A stretch of 64,000 nt of DNA from the NCBI GenBank assembly GCA_013289685.1, contig JABCZL010000021.1, positions 1 to 64,000 of the forward strand, given 5' to 3'. Each line of letters begins with the position of its first letter. The first letter of the stretch is position 1. Under the pieces are notes generated by a model. That model saw only the letters and a program-made list of their open reading frames with translations. It searched no databases and was not told the origin of the DNA. The stretch is from Acidobacteriota bacterium. GTDB lineage: Bacteria; Acidobacteriota; Terriglobia; Terriglobales; Acidobacteriaceae. The position numbers were made by a program, and so were the translations under genes. Of the stretch, positions 7,930-16,429 are shown piece by piece.

Positions 7930-8055
7930 CTAGCGAGCAGCGGTCAGGGCGAGGTAGGCCAGGCCTGTCACCGAAATCGCGATGAACAGGAAAGGCCACA
8001 ACGCGATCACGCGCCTGAACACAGATCGCTGGGAATGTCTTAGATCTTGTCGCAT
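7930..8055 (-). CDS. 41-residue single-pass membrane miniprotein
   Basis: From ATG 8055: MRQDLRHSQRSVFRRVIALW then PFLFIAISVTGLAYLALTAA and a final Arg, stop at 7930-7932. A basic cytosolic N-terminus and one well-formed transmembrane helix (residues 17-40). It fits the class of tiny stress-linked membrane proteins that recur in this window. The 16-bp shared dyad at 8177-8192 lies 122 bases upstream. Ribosome binding site weak. Confidence 0.5.
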   Translation of the reverse strand: MRQDLRHSQRSVFRRVIALWPFLFIAISVTGLAYLALTAAR

Positions 8056-8176
8056 AGCGGAAACGGTGGCAGGGAGTTCAAGATCGATTTTGCTGTCCAT
8101 GACTGGCGACCAACCTCAGGTTTGTGCAGGCTCCAAAAGCTCCGTCAATTAATCAGGATTCCGAAACGAAGCACAA

Positions 8177-8192
8177 TACGTAGAATCCTGTA
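8177..8192. promoter_or_regulatory. shared dyad site A
   Basis: TACGTAGAATCCTGTA. Copy of the 16-bp motif TACnGT-N4-CCTGTA, intergenic, 122 bases upstream of the 41-residue membrane protein at 7930-8055. Confidence 0.45.
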
Positions 8193-8232
8193 TCGCCGAT
8201 TCGTTGCCTGTACTTCTGGGATCCTCTGGCGG

Positions 8233-8415
8233 CTATTCGAACAGGACCTCATCCGCGATCGGCATGGGCTTCGACGCCGACCGGCGGCGTGCTGAGTCCT
8301 CTGGCAGCGGCGAGAAGAGAAGGGTCAGAATCCAGCCGAGCGCCAATCCCGCGAATAAAAATGTGACCGCCGTAGGAAGATCGTATTCAGGACGAGTTTT
8401 GTTTTGAGTGAGCAT
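8233..8415 (-). CDS. small membrane-anchored protein
   Basis: 60 residues from ATG 8415 (MLTQNKTRPEYDLPTAVTFL), with one transmembrane helix (FLFAGLALGWILTLLFS) and a polar C-terminus with an RRRS stretch. The YDLPTAVTFLFAGLALG segment resembles small YtxH-like glycine-zipper membrane proteins seen in acidobacteria. An in-frame ATG at 8487 would add 24 basic residues without a hydrophobic segment. Likely one of the small envelope-stress proteins of this region. Confidence 0.6.
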   Translation of the reverse strand: MLTQNKTRPEYDLPTAVTFLFAGLALGWILTLLFSPLPEDSARRRSASKPMPIADEVLFE

Positions 8416-8591
8416 AGTCGAGTTGATCTGCGGAAGGACGGAGAGCGGGACACCGTCTCTCTGCCTTTCGCGACGAAGGTTGCGCACCGAGCGGAAATTA
8501 AAGCAGTCACGACAGCGGTTCTATGCTGTCGACAAGAATCGTTTTTTTCTTCATTTCAAGCTTTCCCGCTGGCAATGGTCTCGAGCTTGTC

Positions 8592-9017
8592 CTACCAACT
8601 CGGTGTGGCCGTGGGCATTTCCGAGGCTAGCGAGGAGATCTTGATTGTCTTTCCTTGCAGCGCGCCCACTACGCGGACACGTTCCCCAGCCAGCTTCTTC
8701 AAGACATTCAGGTCACCATCCAGGAGGTATGTCACATCGGCATCTACAAGCATAAAGTTCGCACCACCGTGCACACAGGCCCGAACGCAATTTGTGGCTG
8801 TTTGACCGAGGACGGCAGAATGCTTAGCGCCGCAGCGGGAGCAAGTCACCATGCCTTCATAGGTCTGGTTCGTGGTTGCGGGTGCCTGTTGCGCGACTGA
8901 GACTTCACCTACGGCGACGCCGGCAGCAGCCCCTACAGTTGCAAACAAAAGTGCAAGAGCACACGCGATCCCTGTTCCGAGCAAGACAATCTCAATCCAG
9001 ACCCGATTTGTTTTCAT
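8592..9017 (-). CDS. exported Cys-rich protein of unknown function
   Basis: 141 residues, ATG 9017 with AGGAGG about nine bases upstream. Residues 1-42 are a signal peptide or anchor (basic start, then GTGIACALALLFATVGAAAG). The mature part has a CSRCGAKHSA knuckle, further cysteines in NCVRACVHGGANF, then a beta domain (YLLDGDLNVLKKLAGERVRV) typical of small secreted acidobacterial proteins with an OB-like fold. The four cysteines could bind metal or form disulfides. It stands alone. Confidence 0.8.
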   Translation of the reverse strand: MKTNRVWIEIVLLGTGIACALALLFATVGAAAGVAVGEVSVAQQAPATTNQTYEGMVTCSRCGAKHSAVLGQTATNCVRACVHGGANFMLVDADVTYLLDGDLNVLKKLAGERVRVVGALQGKTIKISSLASEMPTATPSW

Positions 9018-9279
9018 GGTCAGCCTATCCTCCTGCCCAACGAGGCAGCTATGGATGCTTCACCACCTCGAAGAGTTGGCTATCGCAGGAGATGCAACTG
9101 GCGTGCCAGTGGTGCGACTGAGTTGGCAGGGGCGATCTAAGTTAGTGATTGGAAGGGCTCAAGAGCCCCAACTCGGAAACGCGGGCGGACCTGCTAACAA
9201 TGAAGAAATTACCGAGCACGAGAGGGACGCCAGCTCATTAGGCCTGTAGACTCGCCCCCCGATTCGGAAGGAGGAGAAT

Positions 9280-9804
9280 CTAGGCCGCAGCCCCCGCAGA
9301 CTTCGCTATTCCCAGGCTCGCCGCTTCTCTCGCTCCCGCACGACGCAATAGTTCAATGGCGGAGTCGGCTTCGCCATTTTCGTGGCATGACACGTAGACC
9401 ATCGCTCCCACGTCGCACAACTGGTGGCCTAGTCTTTTCGCTTCGCCCTCAGAGAAACCGAGAGCCAGCAAGGTTCGCGATCCTCGAGACAGGGCAGGAA
9501 AATTCTGCTCAACCACCAGAGCGTGGAAAAATGCCTGCGAACGAATGAAGAACCCGACCGTCGGAATCACAACCGCGCCGAACTCTGAAAACCAGCCGAT
9601 CATTCGGGCGCTGGTTGCGCTCTCTTCGGGCTTATCGTCAAGTATCTTGGCATCGCGCACCACCGTCGCGACCGGGTGAGCGGGGGAAAGGACCATGCAG
9701 ATTTCTTCGTTGTCGAATCCTGCGCGATTCAGTGCGCAGACGACCTCCGGCAGAGCAACATTGCGAGGATACATCCCGTAGGCAGCGGGTCCATTCACGC
9801 TCAT
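9280..9804 (-). CDS. general-stress-type membrane-interacting protein
   Basis: 174 residues, start ATG 9804. The N-terminal half has a ferredoxin-like signature as in YflT/GsiB-type general stress domains (ALNRAGFDNEEICMVLSPAH), followed by an amphipathic Gly/Phe-rich centre (WFSEFGAVVIPTVGFFIRSQ) and a second alpha/beta unit (EGEAKRLGHQLCDVGAMVYV). Proteins with this arrangement modulate stress responses, but no enzyme motif is visible. Upstream 380 bases are non-coding. Confidence 0.65.
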   Translation of the reverse strand: MSVNGPAAYGMYPRNVALPEVVCALNRAGFDNEEICMVLSPAHPVATVVRDAKILDDKPEESATSARMIGWFSEFGAVVIPTVGFFIRSQAFFHALVVEQNFPALSRGSRTLLALGFSEGEAKRLGHQLCDVGAMVYVSCHENGEADSAIELLRRAGAREAASLGIAKSAGAAA

Positions 9805-10192
9805 TGTTTTTGATCTCCAAACTGGATCGCGAGGAAGGTTGACCGCCCTTCACAGCACCACTGTGAGGCGCTGATACACCCTACAAACTTTTCGCTGAGG
9901 ACGCACTAGGGTAAATCGTGTAGAAGCGGCAGGAGAGTGAGCGCGACCTAGGGGGCCTGTTGTCGTCGAGTATTCACAGTAGAAGTGGCACCAAATTCCA
10001 TTAGGACAAACTTTCGAGTGGGTGAGGAGTCATTGCACGCCCGGTTTGTGGCAATCGCCCTCCCACAACACTGATAACTCACGGGGTTTGCGCGTCTGCA
10101 GGACATTGGCAGTCCGGTTGCAGCGATGTGCGATGTGAGAGCACAAATACTTTGTCGACTCACAAATTTTACATTTCGGAGGTAGGAAAATT
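9805..10192. other. intergenic region between divergent genes
   Basis: 388 bases between the stress-type gene (minus) and the secreted DUF5818-like gene (plus). It must hold both promoters. The plus gene has a clear site, CGGAGGTAGG, before ATG 10193. I see no ORF, repeat or copy of the shared dyad here. Confidence 0.5.
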
Positions 10193-10540
10193 ATGAAGCG
10201 GCTTCTCTCAATCGTTGCGCTGCTCGGACTGTCCGGGCTTGGAATCAATCTGGCGGCCCAGCAGACACCGTCCACGCCGAGCCAGCCGGGCTCGATGCCG
10301 CAGCAACAGCAAACCGACACGACCAACCCGCAGCAGTCCGCTCGCAACTTTGAAGGCAAAATCGCGAAGTCGGGCGACCAACTGGTTCTGCAGGAAACTG
10401 CTACCCAGACTGCTTACAAGCTTGACGATCTGGACAAGGCGAAGCAATTCGTAGGCAAGAACGTGAAGGTAATGGCGACCGTGGACGCCAGCACGAACAC
10501 TCTCCACGTAGTTGATATCACTCCATCGGAGAGTCGGTAG
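10193..10540 (+). CDS. secreted DUF5818-like protein
   Basis: 115 residues; ATG 10193 follows GGAGG. Signal peptide 1-22 ending NLAAQ, then a Pro/Gln-rich linker (residues 23-50) and a compact domain: FEGKIAKSGDQLVLQETATQ, AYKLDDLDKAKQFVGKNVKV, TLHVVDITPSE. This small beta-barrel (OB-like) domain, in which a molecule 'X' replaces residues of a nucleic-acid fold, recurs at 10862 and in weaker form at 34927. Role unknown, periplasmic or secreted. A rho-independent terminator follows. Confidence 0.75.
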   Translation: MKRLLSIVALLGLSGLGINLAAQQTPSTPSQPGSMPQQQQTDTTNPQQSARNFEGKIAKSGDQLVLQETATQTAYKLDDLDKAKQFVGKNVKVMATVDASTNTLHVVDITPSESR

Positions 10541-10577
10541 CAGTTAGCCAACACCGTAAAACGGCATCTCGACCCGT

Positions 10578-10608
10578 GCCCGCTGTGACTATCACAGCGG
10601 GCCTTTTT
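10578..10608 (+). terminator. rho-independent terminator
   Basis: GCCCGCTGTGA pairs with TCACAGCGGGC over a CTA loop and is followed by CTTTTTCTGTTT. Ends the transcript of the secreted protein at 10193-10540. Confidence 0.9.
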
Positions 10609-10644
10609 CTGTTTGGCCTACATTATTATTTCCGTTGATTTTGT

Positions 10645-10681
10645 AAGACGCAGCTTTGCTTTAAGACGCTAGCTTTGCTTT
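10645..10681. repeat. 19-bp imperfect tandem repeat
   Basis: AAGACGCAGCTTTGCTTT and AAGACGCTAGCTTTGCTTT lie head to tail in the otherwise empty 10541-10861 gap. They differ by one inserted base. No gene is visible in this gap apart from the terminator. Confidence 0.5.
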
Positions 10682-10861
10682 GAGATTGGTGAACCCATTG
10701 CCAAACGAACGAGGTCACGAAACGGGAACGTGGGCGTCAAACGTCGATTGCGCCGTTATCTCAGAAGCAGCTTACCCGCGACACTGTCAACGGGACCGCG
10801 GGCCACCGCTCTCGAAATTCGGTATTCAGATCGGCCTACCGAGAGTAGCTCGATCTTCCGC

Positions 10862-11320
10862 CTACGCGAGTAACTCGATCTTAACAACGCGGATCGTGTT
10901 GCTGGCACTATCGAGGTTCCCGATGACTTTCACATCTTGATTCTCGTACTGCTTCAGATCCTGCTGCTTCAGGTCCTGGGCGTCCAATTGGTACGCGCTG
11001 CTGTTCGTTGCCCTCAGCACGTACCTGGCACCGTCTTTCACGATCTTTCCCGTGAATGACTGATTCGCAGACCGCTGATTCTGAGGATCCGCCGGCGGTT
11101 TCGTTTGCTGGCTCTGCTGGTCCGGTTGTGGGATAGGCGTGTCCCGCGGTGGGAGCGGCTGCGGCGCGGGTTGTGGCTTCTGCAGACGCGACCAGGCAAT
11201 GAGCTGTTGCGACGCGAAGGCATCCTCGGGATATTGTGGAGTGAGCTTAGGCTCTTGTGCAAGCGCAAGGGGCGCGATCGTCAGCAGAAAACCTGCAAAG
11301 CAATTCGTCATTCGATTCAT
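10862..11320 (-). CDS. secreted DUF5818-like protein, paralogue
   Basis: 152 residues from ATG 11320 (MNRMTNCFAGFLLTIAPLAL), chosen because the signal peptide starts there and AGAGGTG precedes it. After cleavage near LALAQ comes a long Pro/Gln linker (KPQPAPQPLPPRDTPIPQPD), then a domain closely like that of 10193-10540: FTGKIVKDGARYVLRATNSS, AYQLDAQDLKQQDLKQYENQ, VKVIGNLDSASNTIRVVKIE. Exported; function unknown. Dyad site B lies 164 bases upstream. Confidence 0.78.
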   Translation of the reverse strand: MNRMTNCFAGFLLTIAPLALAQEPKLTPQYPEDAFASQQLIAWSRLQKPQPAPQPLPPRDTPIPQPDQQSQQTKPPADPQNQRSANQSFTGKIVKDGARYVLRATNSSAYQLDAQDLKQQDLKQYENQDVKVIGNLDSASNTIRVVKIELLA

Positions 11321-11483
11321 ATGTACACCTCTCAAAAGACGAAGCCGACTGTGTACCGATGCGCAATTCGATTGCCACAATTGTCATTGAAGACGCATCT
11401 TTTCCCCGGTCTGGTAGCGCGCAGCAAGCGAAGCTTCTACACCGTCTATAGCACTTTTACCGCCCCTGATCGCGCCGGGTCCA

Positions 11484-11499
11484 TCAAGTGTTCCCTGTA
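11484..11499. promoter_or_regulatory. shared dyad site B
   Basis: TCAAGTGTTCCCTGTA, the weakest copy of the motif, with the CCTGTA half intact. 164 bases upstream of the secreted protein that starts at 11320. The 11321-11636 gap holds no gene I can support. Confidence 0.35.
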
Positions 11500-11636
11500 G
11501 TCAAGGGCAGCCATATATGCGGGGTCTCCCCCTCCAGGTGGGGGAACGGCGGCTGGTCGGTTTCGCTTAACGTCGAGAAGGCTCGCGCCCAGTCGGGACG
11601 AGTGCACCCAGGTGCACCCAGGCCACAACGCAAGTG

Positions 11637-11819
11637 CTAGAGGAGAGACTCTCCTCGCATTCGTCGAGGACGAGGGCTCCTGGCGAATTTTGCGACCAGC
11701 AGATCGATCACCAAAAGAGAAAGAGCTCCTGCTCCGAACAGACGGCCCATGCCCTCCAGATGAACGACCAGGCTGAGCAGCGCGAAGACCAGTAAGAACA
11801 AGCCGAGCGTCCTGACCAT
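11637..11819 (-). CDS. small two-helix membrane protein
   Basis: 60 residues from ATG 11819, which has AGAGGAGG eight bases before it. Two hydrophobic segments (LGLFLLVFALLSLVVHLEG and LFGAGALSLLVIDLLVAKF) and a very basic tail (RSPRPRRMRGES). Predicted inner-membrane miniprotein of the same general class as DUF1328/lmo0937 proteins nearby, but no family is recognised. Confidence 0.6.
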   Translation of the reverse strand: MVRTLGLFLLVFALLSLVVHLEGMGRLFGAGALSLLVIDLLVAKFARSPRPRRMRGESLL

Positions 11820-12045
11820 GATCAAACCTCCTCTGCGCAACATTTGATAACACTGCTAAGGAGACGGGAATACAGCGATGTCCTCAATCTCGGACGGTTC
11901 ATGCTCGTTCCAAAACAAAAAAATATGCAGGGTGGACCAGCTACGAATAGCCGGGACACCCTGCGTCGGGAGAGTGCGGCAAACCGCACTGGTTTTAACT
12001 GGAGTCGACCTCAAGTCAGCACTCGAGACCCTACGCCTCCAGTGC

Positions 12046-12312
12046 CTAGCGGCGAGAGCGACGTTTTTCGTCAGCTGACTCCTCGGAGTCAACATCGACT
12101 GGAACAGGCTGCGGAGGTTTTGAGGCTTTGGCGCGGTCGGCAGCCTTCTTTGTCGCATCTTTCGCTTGACCCAAAGCGTTCTGCACCTTGCCTTCGATTT
12201 GTTTTGCTGCACCTTTGACTTGAGCGTTCGTGTCACCAGTCCACTCTCCAGCCTGACGTTCGATGCGTCCCGCTATGTCCTTCGCTTTCCCTTCAATTCG
12301 GTCCTTGTTCAT
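12046..12312 (-). CDS. CsbD-family stress protein
   Basis: 88 residues from ATG 12312 (MNKDRIEGKAKDIAGRIERQ), the classic CsbD-like start, with AAGGAGAAG ten bases before it. Internal repeats AGEWTGDTNAQVKGAAKQIE and GKVQNALGQAKDATKKAADR are the hallmark amphipathic helices. The C-terminus is extended by an acidic-then-basic tail (DVDSEESADEKRRSRR). CsbD proteins accumulate on osmotic and general stress; molecular role unknown. The translation start region is tandemly duplicated (see 12314-12372). Confidence 0.85.
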   Translation of the reverse strand: MNKDRIEGKAKDIAGRIERQAGEWTGDTNAQVKGAAKQIEGKVQNALGQAKDATKKAADRAKASKPPQPVPVDVDSEESADEKRRSRR

Positions 12313-12313
12313 G

Positions 12314-12372
12314 GTGTTCTTCTCCTTGCGAATCATGTTTGCGTGTTCTTCTCCTTGCGAATCATGTTTGCG
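12314..12372. repeat. 29-bp tandem duplication of the csbD start region
   Basis: Two exact head-to-tail copies of a 29-bp unit (12314-12342 and 12343-12371). Read on the minus strand each contains ATG ATT CGC AAGGAGAAG, so the Shine-Dalgarno sequence and a small upstream ATG are doubled directly before the CsbD start codon. Confidence 0.9.
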
Positions 12373-12456
12373 ATTCCGGCGACGGTCCTCGCGCAAGCGC
12401 AGCTTGCGGCTTCCCGAGCTATGTTGAACATTGCGTATTTCTTCGCGGCCCCTCAG

Positions 12457-12609
12457 TTACGCTACTGGATTTCGACCCTGAATAATGCGCACGAGCACCA
12501 CGATCACTGCGACGACCAGCAATATGTGGATAAAGCCGCCCAGGGTATAGGAACTGACCATTCCCAGCAGCCACAGAATTAACAGCAGGGCAACGATAGT
12601 CCAAAGCAT
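12457..12609 (-). CDS. lmo0937-family membrane miniprotein
   Basis: 50 residues from ATG 12609: MLWTIVALLLILWLLGMVSS, then YTLGGFIHILLVVAVIVVLV and RIIQGRNPVA. Two transmembrane helices with the G-G-x-I-H-x-L-L signature of the lmo0937/DUF5670 family. Such proteins are general-stress membrane miniproteins. A paralogue is at 37293-37448. A 10-bp hairpin sits 23 bases upstream in the likely 5' leader. Confidence 0.82.
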   Translation of the reverse strand: MLWTIVALLLILWLLGMVSSYTLGGFIHILLVVAVIVVLVRIIQGRNPVA

Positions 12610-12631
12610 CTCAGATCATCCCTTTCCGGTA

Positions 12632-12659
12632 GACAGCAACCGCAATTGGGGTTGCTGTC
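12632..12659 (-). promoter_or_regulatory. hairpin in the lmo0937 leader
   Basis: GACAGCAACC and GGTTGCTGTC form a perfect 10-bp stem with an 8-nt loop, ending 22 bases before the start codon of the minus-strand membrane miniprotein. No T run follows in either direction, so an operator or a leader structure is more likely than a terminator. Confidence 0.4.
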
Positions 12660-12806
12660 GTTAGGTTACGCAGGATCCAGGGGGTGGGTGAATCCGGTGA
12701 AGTCCGTAATTAGTGCGGTGGTCGTCCTCTACGGAATGCGACAGCCACAGCGGATGAGGGCGGGTCGCTGAGGCTGCGGTTGTACGCAGGAGGGCTACGG
12801 CAACCC

Positions 12807-13472
12807 TCAAAACACCTGGACAATCCCATTGCGTACCGCATACCGAGTCAGGTCGGCAACGGAGTGAAGACCAAGTTTGCGCATGAGGTTGGTGCGATGA
12901 GTTTCCGCTGTTTTGACGCTGAGATTGAGAGTGACGGCGACCTCCTTGCTGGTCTTGCCTTCGGCCAGCAATTGAATAACTTCGCGCTCTCGTCCAGTGA
13001 GAACGTCGTTCGAGTCGTCCTCGTTTCGGCTGCTTCCATCAGGTCGATGGTCGTGTTCGAGGAATCCTTCCAACACCATCTGACTCACTCGCGTCGTAAA
13101 AAATGTCCTCTGCAGTTGCAGGGCCTCGACCGCAGCAACCAGATCGCGTCCAGCATCGGACTTGAGCACGAATCCGCGAGCGCCGGCACGAAGAACTTCT
13201 CGCACGACTTGATCAGAATCGTGCATCGTGAGAATCAGGATGGCAATCTCGGGGGATGCCGCCAGAATTTGGCGAGCAGCCTCCAGGCCGTTTAGGTTTG
13301 GCATGCCGATGTCGAGCAAAATGACATCAGGATTCATTCTGCTGGCAAGTTCGACAGTCTCGCGCCCATCTTTTGCCTCCCCACAGACTTCCCAGCCGGG
13401 ATGACTCTCAAGCAGAGATCGGATGCCTCGCCTTGCCACCTCGTGATCATCGGCAACCAGGATTCGGAGCAT
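12807..13472 (-). CDS. NarL/LuxR-type response regulator
   Basis: 221 residues. Receiver domain 1-120 with acidic pair D8/D9, phospho-acceptor D54 (VILLDIGMPNLNG), the switch Thr in ILTMHDSD and Lys in FVLKSDAG. A linker leads to a LuxR-type HTH at about 155-215 (LTGREREVIQLLAEGKTSKE then TAETHRTNLMRKLGLHS). The family is phosphorylated by HisKA_3 kinases such as those encoded at 22.5, 32.4 and 36.1 kb and binds dyad DNA sites as a dimer. No kinase is adjacent. It is a candidate binder of the shared 16-bp dyad. Confidence 0.93.
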   Translation of the reverse strand: MLRILVADDHEVARRGIRSLLESHPGWEVCGEAKDGRETVELASRMNPDVILLDIGMPNLNGLEAARQILAASPEIAILILTMHDSDQVVREVLRAGARGFVLKSDAGRDLVAAVEALQLQRTFFTTRVSQMVLEGFLEHDHRPDGSSRNEDDSNDVLTGREREVIQLLAEGKTSKEVAVTLNLSVKTAETHRTNLMRKLGLHSVADLTRYAVRNGIVQVF

Positions 13473-13725
13473 TCTTTACCTCCAGGCAGTTGAATCTTTC
13501 CGACTCTTGAACCTTTTCGAGACAGGCGTAGTGTCGTCCCCCGAATCCTCCGAGAGACGCTCATAATGGGTGGAGGTAAAGCACAATTCTTGCCAAACTC
13601 GTACGTTGTTGTAACTAAATCACTTCCGCCGGGTCGGCGCATCGCTCGCGCGTGTAAGTTTTTCCAACACATCCAGAGTCACCCGACTGTTTGAGCTGAG
13701 CAAAGCCAACAATTCCGTCGAGCCC

Positions 13726-13741
13726 TACGGTGTTTCCTGTA
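13726..13741. promoter_or_regulatory. shared dyad site C
   Basis: TACGGTGTTTCCTGTA, followed by GG. Lies between a NarL regulator (254 bases from its start) and the VWA gene (117 bases before ATG 13858), in a 385-base gap that has no other gene. Confidence 0.5.
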
Positions 13742-13857
13742 GGCAGAAGATGAGCAACATTCACTCTCGTTTTCCGCAGGTTTCTCGCAACGCCATAGGA
13801 AAACACTTGTGCGGTTTTCGGCAGACTGGCATCAAAAAGCTGCACGGAGGTTGCGCA

Positions 13858-14984
13858 ATGCGTTATGGCGCGTCTTGCAGGTTTCTTTCTTGCAGGTTTC
13901 TTTCAGGAGTATTGAGAACTGTTGCGACTGCTGCAACTTTGTATGCGATAGCCCTCGCGCAAAATACCCCGCCCGCCCAACCCACCCCGTCAATGTCTCC
14001 TTCAGTCGCTGGACAGAATCCCGATTCCGGTCCTCCCCGGACTCCAGCACCTCCTCCCTCGGTCCAGGAACCATCCAGTTCCCCGGATTCGCAGCCCGCC
14101 GCACAACATCAGCAGCCATCGACCGCCCCACAGGACGGCGCCGATGATTCAGGCAGGTTTGTCTTCAGGAAGCGAGTGCAAGAAGTGGTGTTGCATGCCA
14201 CGGTGGTCGACGAAACTGGGCGGCTCGTTACCGGGCTTGACCGAAGTGCTTTCTCCATCTATGTAAATGGTGTGCCAGAACCGATTACTTCTTTCCGCCG
14301 CGAGGATGTTCCCGTGGCGATGGGTATCGTGATTGATAACTCGGGATCAATGCGGGACAAACGGGAGAAGGTCAATCAGGCAGTGCTCAACCTCATCCGC
14401 ATCAGCAATCCACAGGATGAGATTTTTGTGGTCAACTTCAGTCAGACTCCTTATCTGGATCAAGACTTCACTTCTGATGTCAGTCTGCTTCAGACTGCTT
14501 TGCATCAGGTGTCGACTCGAGGCAGCACGGCCCTTTACGACGCGGTGGTTGCATCCGCGGTCCATCTGCAAAACAATCCGCGCCTCAACAAGAAAGTGCT
14601 TCTGATAGTAACCGATGGACAAGACAACATGAGCCAGGAGACGCTGCAAGAAGCGATCCGGAAAATGCAGCCGAACAAAGGTGAGACGTTATACGCCATT
14701 GGACTAACCGACGCAGGGTTGACGCGAACGGGGCGGGATGCGCTGCAGAATTTGGCCGCGAGTACCGGTGGAGTGGCGTACTTCCCTCAGAATCTGAAGT
14801 GGACGCGATCACGCGAACGGTGGCGCGCGACATCCGCAGCCAATATACACTGACATTCGAACCCGGGAACTCCGCCGCACAGAAGGGATACCAGGCCATA
14901 CGAGTGGAAGCGAAAGGGTCAGGCCGCAGCCGTCTGGTCGTGCGCACACGAAGCGGTTACTACCCCGGTGAGGCCGTTCGCTAG
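13858..14984 (+). CDS. VWA-domain protein, acidobacterial type, with a frameshift
   Basis: ATG 13858 follows ACGGAGG. A basic start and hydrophobic stretch (VLRTVATAATLYAIALAQ) form a signal peptide, then a Pro/Gln/Ser linker to about residue 95. The VWA domain carries the MIDAS motif DNSGSM, and the metal-site residues in GSTALYDAV and TDGQDN. This matches the acidobacterial VWFA-related family (TIGR03436 type), exported, probably adhesive or signalling. At about 14796 the frame breaks: the first frame runs into WTRSRERWRA and stops at 14853, while the next frame resumes EVDAITRTVARDIRSQYTLT and ends at 14984. Loss of one G from CTGGAAGTG explains it. Sequence error or recent mutation cannot be told apart here. 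Confidence 0.85.
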
Positions 14985-15012
14985 CAGGTCTTTGCAAATT
15001 AACTATGATCCA

Positions 15013-15717
15013 CTACGCCGCCGTCGGACCGGCAGGGCTTTTCGGAGGTGGCGGCGGCAACTCAATCTGGATCAGGTTGTTCTTAATCGCATATACGACC
15101 AGATCGCGAATGGAGTGAAAACTCAGCTTCCGCATGATATTACTGCGGTGCGTTTCCACCGTCTTTGTACTCAGGTTCAGCAGACTGGCGACTTCCTTCG
15201 AGCTGTTGCCTTCCGCCAGCAACTGAGTGATCTCGCGCTCCCGCGCCGTCAACGTTGGCAATTTAGGGGCTTCGTTTCTGGAAACGGTATGTCCCTTTTC
15301 CAGAAAGCCAGCCAGCACCAGGTCGTTCACCCGCGGGGTAAAAAACATTCGCTTATTCTGGAGCGCTTCGACGGCAGACACCAGGTCGCGCGCAGCATCC
15401 GACTTTAAGACAAATCCCCGAGCCCCGGCATCCAGCGCTTCGCGAATCACCTGGTCAGAATCGGTAATCGTGAGGACGATGACCTTGAAATGAGGATCCT
15501 GCTGCAGGAGCTGGCGCGTCGTATCCAGGCCATTCAGATTGGGCATCCCAATATCGACAATGACGACATCTGGATTCAACTGCAGAGCCTTCTCCAGCGC
15601 GTCGCGGCCATCGCTTGCCTCGCCGCAGACTTCCCAGCCTTCATGTTTTTCGAGCAGGGCGCGCAATCCGCGGCGCACAATTTCGTGGTCATCAGCCAAC
15701 AAGATTCTCAACTTCAT
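15013..15717 (-). CDS. NarL/LuxR-type response regulator
   Basis: 234 residues. Receiver with D9/D10, phospho-acceptor D55 (VVIVDIGMPNLNG), Thr in VLTITDSD and Lys in FVLKSDAA. LuxR-type HTH at about 155-215 (LTAREREITQLLAEGNSSKE, KTVETHRSNIMRKLSFHS). A proline tail (ELPPPPPKSPAG) follows. Closely related to the regulator at 12807. It lies 70 bases downstream of the receiver-only gene at 15788-16201 on the same strand, so probably an operon led by dyad site D. Confidence 0.93.
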   Translation of the reverse strand: MKLRILLADDHEIVRRGLRALLEKHEGWEVCGEASDGRDALEKALQLNPDVVIVDIGMPNLNGLDTTRQLLQQDPHFKVIVLTITDSDQVIREALDAGARGFVLKSDAARDLVSAVEALQNKRMFFTPRVNDLVLAGFLEKGHTVSRNEAPKLPTLTAREREITQLLAEGNSSKEVASLLNLSTKTVETHRSNIMRKLSFHSIRDLVVYAIKNNLIQIELPPPPPKSPAGPTAA

Positions 15718-15787
15718 GATTCACCCCCACAGATCAAAAGGTGGACCGCAGTTTCTAAATTTGTGTCGGACCTTTAACACAACCCCG

Positions 15788-16201
15788 TTAACGCAACCTC
15801 GCAGCATCCCGCCCATTGAGCGCCGTAAAGACGCGATGTTGGCTCACCGCTTCAACTGCCGCCAACAAGTCGCGGGCAGCATTAGATTTTACGACGTATC
15901 CCCGAGCACCGGCGTCCAAGGCTTCGCGCATCATTTGCGGAGAATCGTGCTGGGTGACAAACAGAATCTCGAGTTGGGGGGCCTGCCTGCGCAGCAAGCG
16001 GCACGCTTCCAGTCCATTCATTTTCGGCATGGTTACATCGAGCACCAGGACGTCGGGATTTAAGTCTTTCGCTTTTTCCAGGGCCTCGGCCCCGTCGGAT
16101 GCTTCTCCGATCACTTCCCAGCCAGAGCGTCCTTCCAATAGAGTCTTCAACCCTTGCCTCACAACCGGATGGTCATCCACCAACAGTATGCGAATGGTCA
16201 T
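15788..16201 (-). CDS. stand-alone receiver domain (NarL type)
   Basis: 137 residues from ATG 16201 (MTIRILLVDDHPVVRQGLKT). Complete receiver with D9/D10, D55 (VLVLDVTMPKMNG), Thr in FVTQHDSP and Lys in YVVKSNAA. The sequence stops after SQHRVFTALNGRDAARLR, where NarL proteins normally continue to the HTH, so the DNA-binding domain is absent. It may compete for phosphate with full regulators or be a truncated gene. Upstream of it lies a perfect copy of the dyad (site D); the NarL regulator at 15013 follows. Confidence 0.88.
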   Translation of the reverse strand: MTIRILLVDDHPVVRQGLKTLLEGRSGWEVIGEASDGAEALEKAKDLNPDVLVLDVTMPKMNGLEACRLLRRQAPQLEILFVTQHDSPQMMREALDAGARGYVVKSNAARDLLAAVEAVSQHRVFTALNGRDAARLR

Positions 16202-16367
16202 GCAGTTCCGTTCCTCTAGGGGAAGACCGACCAAACGATTCGCCACATTCTACCTCAGCCCGTGGGATATGCCCGACCGGCTCCATTCACCTGGAACACA
16301 CGTATCTAGCGCCGCAGCTAACCTTAAGGAGCACCTGTCGAGACTAGCGATCGAGCAACTTGGCTCC

Positions 16368-16387
16368 AATACAGGGAATCCTGTATT
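16368..16387. promoter_or_regulatory. shared dyad site D, perfect palindrome
   Basis: AATACAGGGAATCCTGTATT: the best copy, an exact inverted repeat with a 4-bp spacer. 169 bases upstream of the receiver/NarL operon. Confidence 0.55.
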
Positions 16388-16429
16388 CCGCTCGGCTCTT
16401 AAAGTCACCCACAGCTTGCGTCACGCGCC

